NCBI RefSeq assembly: GCF_000717055.1
Contig: NZ_JNXI01000033.1
Location: 1-55,830 of the forward strand
From: Streptomyces iakyrus
GTDB lineage: Bacteria > Actinomycetota > Actinomycetes > Streptomycetales > Streptomycetaceae
Direction: 5' to 3'
Length of the DNA: 55,830 nt
In this document: positions 15,894 through 23,814 of the stretch, one piece after another
Position numbering within the stretch: the first letter of the stretch is position 1
How the letters are laid out: each line of letters begins with the position of its first letter
Translations under genes and position numbers: made by a program
The notes under the pieces: model-generated
Told to the model about the DNA's origin: nothing
Database searches by the model: none
Seen by the model: the letters and a program-made list of their open reading frames with translations, nothing else

Positions 15894-17648
15894 GTGCGCA
15901 TCGGACTGCTTACGGAAGGTGGCTATCCGTATGTGAGCGGTGACGCCAGGCTCTGGTGCGACCGGCTGGTGCACGGACTCGCCCAGCACGAGTTCGACGT
16001 CTACGCGCTCAGCCGCAGCCAGCACCAGGAGGACGAGGGCTGGATCCCGCTGCCACGGAACGTCCGCAGGGTGCGCACCGCGCCACTCTGGATGGCCGAG
16101 GACGACGAGGTGGCGCTCGGGCGCCGCGCGCGCCGGCGGTTCACCGAGTGCTTCGGGGAACTGGCCGCCGTGCTGTGCGGGGCGCCGGGGGCTTCGCCGG
16201 GAGGTGCTTCCGGTGCTGCCGGGGGGATCTCCGGGAGCGCCTCCAGTGCCACCGGAGGCGCTCCGACCTCGGAGGCGGACCGTTTCGCCAACGCTCTGTA
16301 CGGGCTCGCCGAACTCGCCCGCGAGGAGGGCGGACTGACGGGAGCCCTCCGGTCGGAGGCCGCCGTACGCACCCTGGAACGCGCCTGTCGCGCGCCCGGC
16401 GCTCACCGCACGGCCCGTGAGGCGCGCGTACCGGATCTGCTCACCGTCGCCACACACCTGGAACGCGCCCTGCGCCCCCTCTCCCTCGACTGGTACGAGG
16501 ACGACGGGCTCGGTGCGGTCGACCTCTGCCACGCGGCATCCGGCGGCACGGCCGCCCTGCCGGGCCTGCTCGCCCGGCACTTCACCGGCGTGCCCCTGAT
16601 GGTGACCGAGTACGGCGTGCGTCTGCGGACGCACTACCTCACCGCCCCGGACGCCCCACCCGCCGTACGGTCCCTGCTGGCGGCCCTCCAGGGCCGGCTC
16701 GCGGCCGAGGCCTACAGGCAGGCCGAGGTCGTCACCGCCGGCAACACCCACGCCCGCCGCTGGCAGGAACGCTGCGGTGCCGAGCGCGAGAAGCTCCGCA
16801 CGGTCTACCCCGGCATGAATGCCCGGCCCTTCGCCGAGGTGGGCGAGTCGCCGGACTGCGTCGACCCCGACACGCTGGTCTGGGTCGGCCGCGTCGAGCC
16901 CGCCAAGGACCTGGTCTCGCTGCTGCACGCCTTCGCGGAGGTCCGCAAACAGTCGCCGAGGACCCGCCTGCGCATCGTCGGCACGCCCGCCGGCCCCGAG
17001 GGCGCGGCCTACCTCGGCCACTGCAGGACGCTGGCCGCCCAGCTCTTCCCCGACGAGGCCGAGGGCCCGCACGCCGCCGGAGACAACCCGGTGTCCTTCG
17101 AGGAGACCGGCGGCCCCGAACTCCCGGCCCTCGCCGACGCCTACGCCTCGGGCGCCGTGACCGTCCTCTCCAGCGTCGTCGAGGGTTTCCCCGTCGGCCT
17201 CGTGGAGGCCATGCTCTGCGGTCGCGCGACGGTGTCGACGGACGTCGGCGCGGTCGTGGAGGTCATCGGAGGTACGGGGCTCGTCGTACCGCCGCGCAAC
17301 CCGCGGGCGCTCGCCGAGGCGTGCGTGGCACTGCTGCGCGACCCCGAGCGGCGTGCGCGCCTGGGAGCCGCCGCTCGCGCCCGGGCCCTCGAACTGTTCA
17401 CGGTCGAGCAGAACATCGAGGCATTTCACGGCATTTACCTGGAGATCGTCTCCCGGGCACCCGTCCGCCGGGCCCTCCTCGACGGAGCGGGAGAGCCGCT
17501 GCCGTTCGCGATTCCCGCCGAAGCGCATGTGTCCGTCCGCTGGACCGCCGCCTCGCCCGACCTCGCCGCCCGCGGCGGCCCCGGCTGGGCTGCGAGCAGG
17601 CCCGTACGCGCGACCACTCCGCTCCCCGCCCCGGAGGGCGCCCGATGA
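15894..17648 (+). CDS. PelF-like GT4 glycosyltransferase with DUF3492 N-terminus
   Basis: 584 residues. The N-terminus MRIGLLTEGGYPYVSGDARLW and the following ~280 residues match the DUF3492 pattern found in PelF glycosyltransferases. The C-terminal GT4 domain has VWVGRVEPAKDLVSLLHAF (about residue 330) and the nucleotide-sugar ExxxxxxxE motif EGFPVGLVEA near 425, followed by GLVVPPRNPRALAEAC. Known PelF enzymes polymerise GalNAc/GlcNAc from UDP-sugars in the cytoplasm. An Ala/Gly/Ser insertion lies around residues 98-123. The start is GTG at 15894 after a G-rich stretch; the stop overlaps the next start as ATGA. First gene of the putative exopolysaccharide operon. Confidence 0.88.
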   Translation: MRIGLLTEGGYPYVSGDARLWCDRLVHGLAQHEFDVYALSRSQHQEDEGWIPLPRNVRRVRTAPLWMAEDDEVALGRRARRRFTECFGELAAVLCGAPGASPGGASGAAGGISGSASSATGGAPTSEADRFANALYGLAELAREEGGLTGALRSEAAVRTLERACRAPGAHRTAREARVPDLLTVATHLERALRPLSLDWYEDDGLGAVDLCHAASGGTAALPGLLARHFTGVPLMVTEYGVRLRTHYLTAPDAPPAVRSLLAALQGRLAAEAYRQAEVVTAGNTHARRWQERCGAEREKLRTVYPGMNARPFAEVGESPDCVDPDTLVWVGRVEPAKDLVSLLHAFAEVRKQSPRTRLRIVGTPAGPEGAAYLGHCRTLAAQLFPDEAEGPHAAGDNPVSFEETGGPELPALADAYASGAVTVLSSVVEGFPVGLVEAMLCGRATVSTDVGAVVEVIGGTGLVVPPRNPRALAEACVALLRDPERRARLGAAARARALELFTVEQNIEAFHGIYLEIVSRAPVRRALLDGAGEPLPFAIPAEAHVSVRWTAASPDLAARGGPGWAASRPVRATTPLPAPEGAR

Positions 17649-19066
17649 GCGACTTGGACGAACTGGACCGTCCGGGAACCGCACCCCACCCCGGGACACG
17701 GGATGTCCACCCGGAGAAGGAACCGGCCACGACGATCACGAACTCGGCCACCACGGACTCGCCCACGACGGACTCCGCCCCGGCGCACTCGGCCGTCACG
17801 GACCCGACAGCTCCTGAGGCGGCCGCCGACCCCAAGGTGCCAGGAAGCCGGAAGCCGGCCTCAGGCCCCAAGGTGCCCGGGACGGCTGAGCCGGCCGCCG
17901 GCCGCAAGGTGCCCGGGACGGCTGGGCCGGCCGCCGGCCGCAAGGCGTCCGCCCCGCGTCGGGGCGCTGCCGACCCGGTGAAGGCGCTGATGCACCGGCA
18001 CCGGGAGCTCTGCGAGCGTGCGGTGGACCCCCTCGAGATCGCCGCGGGACTGGAGGCGCACGGCATCACCGACCGGACCGCCGCCCGCTTCCGCCACCGG
18101 GACGTCTTCTCCCTCGCCGAGGAGATGTACGCGCGCGTCTCCCGTGACGGGGACACGCCCCTGCCCGCCCCACCCGCCACGCCCCGGGTGCGCGCCGGCT
18201 GGGCCCTTCTGAGCCTGCTGCCCGGTGCGCTGTGCGCCGCCGCCGTGACCGCCGTGCACCTCAGCCATGGCCAGTCACGCCTGCTCGCGGCCGCAGCCGG
18301 TGGCCTCGCCGTGGCCCTGGCGCTCCGCGCGGCCCTGCGCCGCGGCCCCCTCAGCAGGACCGATGCGGCCCGGCCCGGACCACGGCCCGGCGCGGCCTCC
18401 GGCCGGACCACCCCCTGGACCGTGTGGCTCATCGCCTACTCCCTCCTGGGCAACGGCCTGCTCGACAGCGCCCTCGCCGGAGGCCCCGCCGCCCTGCCCA
18501 CCGGCACGGCCGACGGCCCCTGGCCCCTCACCGCCGCCCCGGTCCTGGCCCTCGCCCTGGCCTGCGCGCCCGCCGCCTGGACCGCGCACCTCTTCACCGT
18601 GCGCACCCGTCGCCGACTCGGGGCCAGCCGCGGCCTGGAGGACTTCGCCGCCGCCGTACGCCCCCTCCTGCTCGGCACGATCGCCCTGTTCCTGGGCGCC
18701 CTGGCGGGTCTGGTCACCCTCTGCGCGGCAGTCCTCGACGAGCCCGCGGTCCTCGCGCAGGCCCTGGCCCTGGGCTCCCTCCTGTTCCTGGCCCGCCTCC
18801 TCACCACGCACGGCTTCACCTACGCCCCCGCCGTGGTCCTCACCGCGGCGGCCACGATCGAGGCGGCCGCCCTCGCCACGGTCTTCGCCTCCCGCCTCCC
18901 CGGTCTGGGCTTCCTCGCCACTCCCGTCGAAACCCTCGTCGCCCCCTGGGGCGCCGGGAGCGTCCCCGCGCTCGCCTGCGGGGTGGCGGCCCTGACCCTC
19001 CTGGTCCACGCGACCCGCAAGCTGACCCGGGCCTCGGCCCACGCACCGCCGGAACCCGCGCCGTGA
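17645..19066 (+). CDS. polytopic membrane protein of the PelF-like operon
   Basis: 473 residues starting at an ATGA overlap with the glycosyltransferase gene. The N-terminal ~110 residues are disordered Thr/Ser/Pro/Ala-rich and include 12-residue KVPGTAxPAAGR repeats. A short helical domain follows (ELCERAVDPLEIAAGLEAHG, FRHRDVFSLAEEMYAR), then about eight hydrophobic segments, e.g. WALLSLLPGALCAAAVTAV, AVRPLLLGTIALFLGALAG and LTAAATIEAAALATVFASR. By gene position it may be the export partner, analogous to PelG (a PST/flippase-like transporter). It is shorter in transmembrane content than PelG, and sequence similarity cannot be judged here. No catalytic motif was seen. Confidence 0.75.
   Translation: MSDLDELDRPGTAPHPGTRDVHPEKEPATTITNSATTDSPTTDSAPAHSAVTDPTAPEAAADPKVPGSRKPASGPKVPGTAEPAAGRKVPGTAGPAAGRKASAPRRGAADPVKALMHRHRELCERAVDPLEIAAGLEAHGITDRTAARFRHRDVFSLAEEMYARVSRDGDTPLPAPPATPRVRAGWALLSLLPGALCAAAVTAVHLSHGQSRLLAAAAGGLAVALALRAALRRGPLSRTDAARPGPRPGAASGRTTPWTVWLIAYSLLGNGLLDSALAGGPAALPTGTADGPWPLTAAPVLALALACAPAAWTAHLFTVRTRRRLGASRGLEDFAAAVRPLLLGTIALFLGALAGLVTLCAAVLDEPAVLAQALALGSLLFLARLLTTHGFTYAPAVVLTAAATIEAAALATVFASRLPGLGFLATPVETLVAPWGAGSVPALACGVAALTLLVHATRKLTRASAHAPPEPAP
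17834..17952 (+). repeat. 36-bp in-frame repeats, about 3-4 units
   Basis: Units begin AAGGTGCC at 17834, 17870 and 17906, with a degenerate fourth at 17942. The second and third are almost identical over 36 bp and encode KVPGTA(E/G)PAAGR. Confidence 0.8.
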
Positions 19067-19111
19067 CCGCCCCGGACACCGGCCCCACCGCCACGGGCGG
19101 CACCCGCCCCG

Positions 19112-19140
19112 TCCCTTCCTTTCCGCTCCCTTCCTTTCCG
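19112..19140 (+). repeat. 14-bp pyrimidine direct repeat before a strong RBS
   Basis: TCCCTTCCTTTCCG occurs at 19112-19125 and 19127-19140, directly before GAGGAG (19145-19150). The pyrimidine tract can pair with the purine-rich RBS. Confidence 0.7.
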
Positions 19141-19157
19141 CCCCGAGGAGAAATCGC

Positions 19158-19205
19158 ATGATCACCCACCCAGGAACCCCGGCGACTTGGGGAGCCGCGC
19201 GATGA
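19158..19205 (+). CDS. 15-residue mini-cistron coupled to the epimerase gene
   Basis: The ATG at 19158 has the best ribosome-binding site in this operon (GAGGAG, 7-8 nt upstream) and opens a 15-codon frame, MITHPGTPATWGAAR. Its TGA (19203-19205) overlaps the epimerase ATG (19202-19204) as ATGA. The epimerase ATG itself has only a weak GGGGAG about 11 nt upstream, so translation of the short frame probably delivers ribosomes to it. The peptide may have no function of its own. Confidence 0.45.
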   Translation: MITHPGTPATWGAAR

Positions 19206-20161
19206 GAGTCCTGCTGATCGGAGCCAACGGCTACATCGGGCGCTTCGTCGCCGACCGTCTGCTCGCCGACCCGGCCGTGCAACTCACCGCCCTCGGCCGC
19301 GGTGACGACGCCGACGTCCGCTTCGACCTCGCCTCCGGCAGTCCCGGCGCCCTCACCCGCTTCCTCGACGCGGTCCACCCCGGTGTCGTCGTCAACTGCG
19401 CCGGCGCCACCCGCGGCGGGGCCCGCGAACTCACCCGCCACAACACCGTCGCCGTGGCCACCGTCTGCGAGGCCCTGCGCCGCAGTGGCTGCGGTGCCCG
19501 ACTGGTGCAGATCGGCTGCAGCGCGGAGTACGGCCCGAGCCAGCCCGGCTCCTCCACCGCCGAGGACGCCGTGCCCCGGCCCGGCGGTCCGTACGGGGTC
19601 AGCAAACTCGCCGCCACCGAGCTGGTCCTCGGCTCCGGTCTGGACGCCGTCGTCCTGCGTGTCTTCTCACCGGCCGGACCCGGCACGCCCGCCGGCTCCC
19701 CGCTGGGCCGCCTCGCCGAGGCCATGCGCCGCGCCATGCAGTCCGGCGACGGCGAGCTGAAGCTCGGCGGCCTGGGCGCGCAACGCGACTTCGTCGACGT
19801 CCGCGATGTGGCCCGTGCCGTCCACGCCGCCTCGCTCTCCGCCGCGCAGGGCGTCATCAACATCGGCTCCGGCCGTGCGGTGCGCCTGCGCGACGCCGCC
19901 GCGGTCCTCGCCCGGGTCGCCGGATACGGCGGCGCCCTCCACGAACTCGACGGCCCGCCCGGCGCCCTGCGCACGGCCATCGGCCACCCCCGCCCCGACC
20001 CTGACCACGCGCCCCCCGTCGCGTACCCGTACCCCGACGGTTGCGGCAGCTGGCAGCAGGCCGATGTGCGCACCGCTCGCGACCGGCTCGGATGGCGTCC
20101 CCGGATCGGCCTGGAGGAGTCCCTCGCCGACATCTGGATGGAGGCGGCATGCCGCATCTGA
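19202..20161 (+). CDS. NAD-dependent epimerase/dehydratase (nucleotide-sugar type)
   Basis: 319-residue extended SDR enzyme. GANGYIGRFVADRL is the NAD-binding GxxGxxG motif at residues 7-20, VNCAGATRGGARELTRHN the cofactor region, GCSAEYGPS the catalytic Ser/Thr strand and GGPYGVSKLAATEL the YxxxK pair. The ending (LGWRPRIGLEESLADIW) is typical of UDP-sugar 4-epimerases and related enzymes. In a Pel-like pathway it would interconvert UDP-GlcNAc and UDP-GalNAc, like PelX. It is coupled upstream to a 15-codon frame and overlaps the next gene by 13 nt. Confidence 0.88.
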   Translation: MRVLLIGANGYIGRFVADRLLADPAVQLTALGRGDDADVRFDLASGSPGALTRFLDAVHPGVVVNCAGATRGGARELTRHNTVAVATVCEALRRSGCGARLVQIGCSAEYGPSQPGSSTAEDAVPRPGGPYGVSKLAATELVLGSGLDAVVLRVFSPAGPGTPAGSPLGRLAEAMRRAMQSGDGELKLGGLGAQRDFVDVRDVARAVHAASLSAAQGVINIGSGRAVRLRDAAAVLARVAGYGGALHELDGPPGALRTAIGHPRPDPDHAPPVAYPYPDGCGSWQQADVRTARDRLGWRPRIGLEESLADIWMEAACRI

Positions 20162-20898
20162 CCAGATCCCGGCGGCACACCTCGGGCACGGAACTCCGCC
20201 CCGGCGTCGGCGTCCCCGGGTACGCGCACCCCCTCCTCGCTCCCACCGAGTGGGGCGAGCTGACCCGCCCCGGCACCCCGCTGCACTGGGTGGTCCTCAA
20301 CGTGTCCGACGGCCCCGGCGCGCGCCCCGACCCGCACTGCCTGGAGGCGGCCGGCCGGCTGCGCAACGCGGGCATCCGCGTCCTCGGCCACCTCGACACC
20401 CGGTACGGCACCCGCAACTTCGGCGAGCTGATCTCGGACGCCCACCGGTTCGTCGACTGGTACCAGGTCGACGGCTTCCTCCTGGAGCGCTGCCCGGCGG
20501 ACCACGCCGGGCTGCCCGAGGTCCGCCGCACGGTCGCCACGCTCCGCGTGATCCGTGACGCTGCCCACATCGTCCTCGGCCACGGCATCCACCCGCACCC
20601 CGGCTACGTCGAGCTCGCCGACCAGCTGGTCACCTTCTCCGGACCCTGGAGCGACTACCGCTGGTCGCAGGTCGCCGAGTGGACCGCCGACCATGCGCCC
20701 GAGCGCTTCTGCCACTTCGTCCACGGCGTGCCCCGCCCCCACCTGACCGAGGCGCTGCGCATCGCCCGCTGGCAGGGAGCCGCGACGGTCTGGATCACGG
20801 ACCACACGGACGGCGGCGGGGACGCCGATCCCTGGGAGGCCATGCCCGGCTACTGGGACGAATTCGTCTCGCGGGTCGGAACAGGTGTCTCGGAATGA
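20149..20898 (+). CDS. spherulin-4 family (GH135-like) glycosidase
   Basis: 249 residues with the spherulin-4 pattern: PGYAHPLLAPTEW near the start, HWVVLNVSDGPG, LGHLDTRYGTR, WYQVDGFLLERCPAD with candidate acidic catalytic residues, LGHGIHPHPGYVELAD, and WITDHTDGG near the end. The fungal spherulin-4 enzyme Sph3 (GH135) cleaves alpha-1,4-linked N-acetylgalactosamine polymer. No signal peptide is obvious, so the protein may act in the cytoplasm or leave by another route, an oddity for a polysaccharide hydrolase. The ATG at 20149 is preceded by GGAGG and lies inside the epimerase gene. Last gene of the four-gene operon. Confidence 0.85.
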   Translation: MPHLTRSRRHTSGTELRPGVGVPGYAHPLLAPTEWGELTRPGTPLHWVVLNVSDGPGARPDPHCLEAAGRLRNAGIRVLGHLDTRYGTRNFGELISDAHRFVDWYQVDGFLLERCPADHAGLPEVRRTVATLRVIRDAAHIVLGHGIHPHPGYVELADQLVTFSGPWSDYRWSQVAEWTADHAPERFCHFVHGVPRPHLTEALRIARWQGAATVWITDHTDGGGDADPWEAMPGYWDEFVSRVGTGVSE

Positions 20899-20961
20899 AA
20901 AAGCGCATGGCACTGTTACGGGGAGAACAACCGTAGTGATTGACCGACCAACGGAGTCCCC

Positions 20962-22140
20962 GTGTCGCTGCCACCCCTGGTCGAGCCGGCTTCCGAGCTC
21001 ACCGTAGACGAGGTCCGCAGGTACTCCCGCCACCTGATCATCCCCGACGTCGGGATGGACGGGCAGAAGCGGCTGAAGAACGCCAAGGTGCTGTGTGTGG
21101 GCGCCGGCGGCCTGGGCTCGCCGGCGCTGATGTACCTGGCCGCCGCGGGCGTCGGCACCCTCGGCATCGTGGAGTTCGACGAGGTCGACGAGTCGAACCT
21201 GCAGCGCCAGATCATCCACAGCCAGGCCGACATCGGCCGTCCCAAGGCCGAGTCCGCCCGTGACAGCGTCAAGGGCATCAACCCGTACGTGAACGTGATC
21301 CTTCACGAGGAGCGGCTCGAGGCCGACAACGTGATGGAGATCTTCAGCCAGTACGACCTGATCGTCGACGGCACGGACAACTTCGCGACCCGCTACCTGG
21401 TCAACGACGCCTGCGTGCTGCTGAACAAGCCGTACGTCTGGGGCTCGATCTACCGCTTCGACGGCCAGGCGTCCGTCTTCTGGTCCGAGCACGGCCCCTG
21501 CTACCGCTGCCTCTACCCGGAGCCCCCGCCCCCCGGCATGGTCCCCTCCTGCGCCGAGGGCGGCGTCCTGGGCGTGCTGTGCGCGTCCATCGGCTCCATC
21601 CAGGTCAACGAGGCCATCAAGCTCCTCGCCGGGATCGGCGACCCGCTGGTCGGCCGACTGATGATCTACGACGCCCTGGAGATGCAGTACCGCCAGGTCA
21701 AGGTCCGCAAGGACCCGAACTGCGCGGTCTGCGGCGAGAACCCGACCGTCACCGAGCTCATCGACTACGAGGCCTTCTGCGGCGTCGTCTCCGAGGAGGC
21801 CCAGGCGGCGGCCGCCGACTCCACGATCACTCCCAAGCAGCTCAAGGAGTGGATCGACGACGGCGAGAGCATCGACATCATCGACGTCCGTGAGCCGAAC
21901 GAGTACGAGATCGTCTCCATCCCGGGCGCCCGGCTCATCCCGAAGAACGAGTTCCTCATGGGCACCGCCCTGGAGAGCCTCCCGCAGGACAAGAAGATCG
22001 TCCTGCATTGCAAGACGGGTGTCCGCAGTGCGGAAGTCCTCGCGGTCCTCAAGTCCGCGGGCTTCTCGGACGCGGTGCACGTCGGCGGCGGCGTGATCGG
22101 CTGGGTCAACCAGATCGAACCGTCCAAGCCGGTGTACTGA
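20962..22140 (+). CDS. moeZ: MoeZ: E1-like adenylyltransferase/sulfurtransferase with rhodanese domain
   Basis: 392 residues. The ThiF/MoeB domain (about 20-270) has VGAGGLGSPALMYLAAAGVG for ATP, VDESNLQRQ, and two zinc CxxC pairs, CYRC and CAVC. A rhodanese domain (about 290-392) has DVREPNEYEIVSIPGA and the active-site loop HCKTGVRS with the persulfide Cys. MoeZ adenylates and thiocarboxylates ubiquitin-like sulfur carriers for molybdopterin, thiamine, cysteine and some natural-product pathways. The GTG at 20962 is 63 nt after the glycosidase gene; it may have its own promoter. The moaE gene in this window (53754) is a natural pathway partner. Confidence 0.95.
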   Translation: MSLPPLVEPASELTVDEVRRYSRHLIIPDVGMDGQKRLKNAKVLCVGAGGLGSPALMYLAAAGVGTLGIVEFDEVDESNLQRQIIHSQADIGRPKAESARDSVKGINPYVNVILHEERLEADNVMEIFSQYDLIVDGTDNFATRYLVNDACVLLNKPYVWGSIYRFDGQASVFWSEHGPCYRCLYPEPPPPGMVPSCAEGGVLGVLCASIGSIQVNEAIKLLAGIGDPLVGRLMIYDALEMQYRQVKVRKDPNCAVCGENPTVTELIDYEAFCGVVSEEAQAAAADSTITPKQLKEWIDDGESIDIIDVREPNEYEIVSIPGARLIPKNEFLMGTALESLPQDKKIVLHCKTGVRSAEVLAVLKSAGFSDAVHVGGGVIGWVNQIEPSKPVY

Positions 22141-22165
22141 GCCGCACGGGTCCTCTCTTTCCGAG

Positions 22166-22208
22166 CGGCGGGGGCTTCGCGCACCACGGGTGCGTGGGGC
22201 CCCCGCCG
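22166..22208. terminator. bidirectional terminator between convergent genes
   Basis: CGGCGGGGGC (22166-22175) pairs with GCCCCCGCCG (22199-22208), and a smaller CGCACC/GGTGCG stem forms inside. It lies between moeZ (+) and the peptidase gene (-). Confidence 0.75.
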
Positions 22209-22211
22209 TCG

Positions 22212-23681
22212 TCATGAGCAGACCTTGCCGTCCTTCGGAACCTTGCCGTCCAGCAGGTACGCGTTCACCGTGGAGTCGACGCAGTCGCTCCCACTGCCGT
22301 ACGCGCCATGCCCCTCGCCTCGCCAGGTGAGCATCACCCCGACGCCCTTGCCCAGCTCGTCGGCCATCCTCCGCGCTCCCTCGTACGGGGTGGCAGGGTC
22401 GCCGGTGTTGCCGACCACCAGGACCGGTGCCGCGCCGTGGGCGCTCACCTCCGGGGTGTCGTGCTGCCCGGGCACCGGCCAGTCGTGGCACCAGCCGGCC
22501 GTGTCCCAGCCGAGGAACGTCCCGAAGACGGGGGAGATCTTCTCGAACCGGGGCAGCAGCCGCTTCGTCTCGGCCGTCGTCGGCCGCTGCCGGTCGTCCA
22601 GGCACGATATGACCCGTTGGGAGTGGGTCGTCGTGCCGTAGCGCCCGGACGGACGGCGTTCGTTGTAGCGGTCGGCGAGGGCCAGCAGCTCCGAGCCGTC
22701 GCCCCGCTCGGCCGCGTCGAGGGCGCTGGTCAGTGTCGGCCAGCTGTCCTTGCTGTACAGCGGCAGGAGGATGCCCGTGACCGCGAGGGTCTGGGTCAGC
22801 TTCCGTCCGGGCGTGCCCCCGGGCAGGGGCCGGGCGTCGATGCGCCGCAGCAGGTCCGCGATCTTGCGTGTGCCCTCTGCAGGGTCCTGGCCCGTGGACG
22901 CGAGGTAGCCGTTGAGCGCGCGCTGGAAGCCCCTGGCCTGGTTCTCGGCGTGGCCCACGGTGTCGGCGCCGGGGTCGACGACCGCGTCCAGCGTCATGCG
23001 GCCCACCTTCTTGGGGAAGAGGTGGGCGTAGGTGCCGCCCAGTTCGGTGCCGTAGGAGATGCCGAAGTAGTTCAGGTCGGCGTCGCCGAGGACTTCGCGG
23101 ATGCGGTCCATGTCGCGGGCCGAGTCGGCGGTCGAGACGTGCGCCATCAGCTTTCCGGCGTTCCTCCGGCAGCCCTCGCCGAAGTCGGCGGCGTCCTCGA
23201 AGTACGCCTTCTCCTCGGCGGGGATGTCCGGGGAGACGTCCACCGACTCGGCGGCCTGGATCTCCCTGTCGCCCCGGCACCGCACGCCCTCGCTGGCGCC
23301 CACGCCGCGCGGGTCCCAGCTCACCAGGTCGTAGCGTTCGCGGAGCGAGGAGACGGTCGGGGCGTACGACGGCATCATGGACACGCCCGAGGCGCCCGGG
23401 CCGCCGAAGTTGAACAGCAGGGACCCGACGCGGTCGCCACCGCGGGCCTTGGCGCGGATCAGCCCCAGGCCGATCGTCTCGCCGTCCGGCTCCGACCAGT
23501 CCAGCGGCACCTTCAGCGTCGCGCACTGCCAGTCGCTGCTCGGCGCGGGGCCCTCGGCGGTGGCCTTGCAACGGCCCCACGAGAGCCCGCTCCTGCCGTC
23601 GTCGGACGAACCGGCGCTGCAGCCCGCGGCCAGCAGGGCCGAGGCGGCCGCCAGAGCGGTCCACCGAACGAAGCGCGTCAT
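22212..23681 (-). CDS. secreted lipoprotein serine peptidase, tripeptidyl aminopeptidase/SlpD-E type
   Basis: 489 residues. The lipoprotein signal ends LLAAGC at about residue 21. The alpha/beta-hydrolase fold has FNFGGPGASGVS for the oxyanion hole, YFGISYGTELGG with the nucleophilic Ser, VVGNTGDPATPYEGA with the Asp, and WRGEGHGAYGSG with the His. The TAP-like C-terminal domain is present. The family includes the S. lividans mycelium-associated proteases SlpD and SlpE, which remove N-terminal tripeptides. A strong RBS (GAGGGGGGA) precedes the ATG at 23681. It is a tandem paralogue of the next gene upstream. Confidence 0.9.
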   Translation of the reverse strand: MTRFVRWTALAAASALLAAGCSAGSSDDGRSGLSWGRCKATAEGPAPSSDWQCATLKVPLDWSEPDGETIGLGLIRAKARGGDRVGSLLFNFGGPGASGVSMMPSYAPTVSSLRERYDLVSWDPRGVGASEGVRCRGDREIQAAESVDVSPDIPAEEKAYFEDAADFGEGCRRNAGKLMAHVSTADSARDMDRIREVLGDADLNYFGISYGTELGGTYAHLFPKKVGRMTLDAVVDPGADTVGHAENQARGFQRALNGYLASTGQDPAEGTRKIADLLRRIDARPLPGGTPGRKLTQTLAVTGILLPLYSKDSWPTLTSALDAAERGDGSELLALADRYNERRPSGRYGTTTHSQRVISCLDDRQRPTTAETKRLLPRFEKISPVFGTFLGWDTAGWCHDWPVPGQHDTPEVSAHGAAPVLVVGNTGDPATPYEGARRMADELGKGVGVMLTWRGEGHGAYGSGSDCVDSTVNAYLLDGKVPKDGKVCS

Positions 23682-23814
23682 TGCCCATCCCCCCTCGCAG
23701 GCCGTCCGCTCTGTGCCGCGGATGGCGGTCAGGCCATGGTAGGCAGATCCCGCCTCGGCCGTTTCGGCCTGTGGATAACCTTCTGACCTGCGAGGATCCG
23801 GAATCGTCGGGAGG

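Noticed and set aside
19231..23688. 1485-codon minus-strand open frame across epimerase, moeZ and peptidase
   Set aside because: It has no recognisable domain and runs antisense to clear genes; the peptidase is in a different frame.
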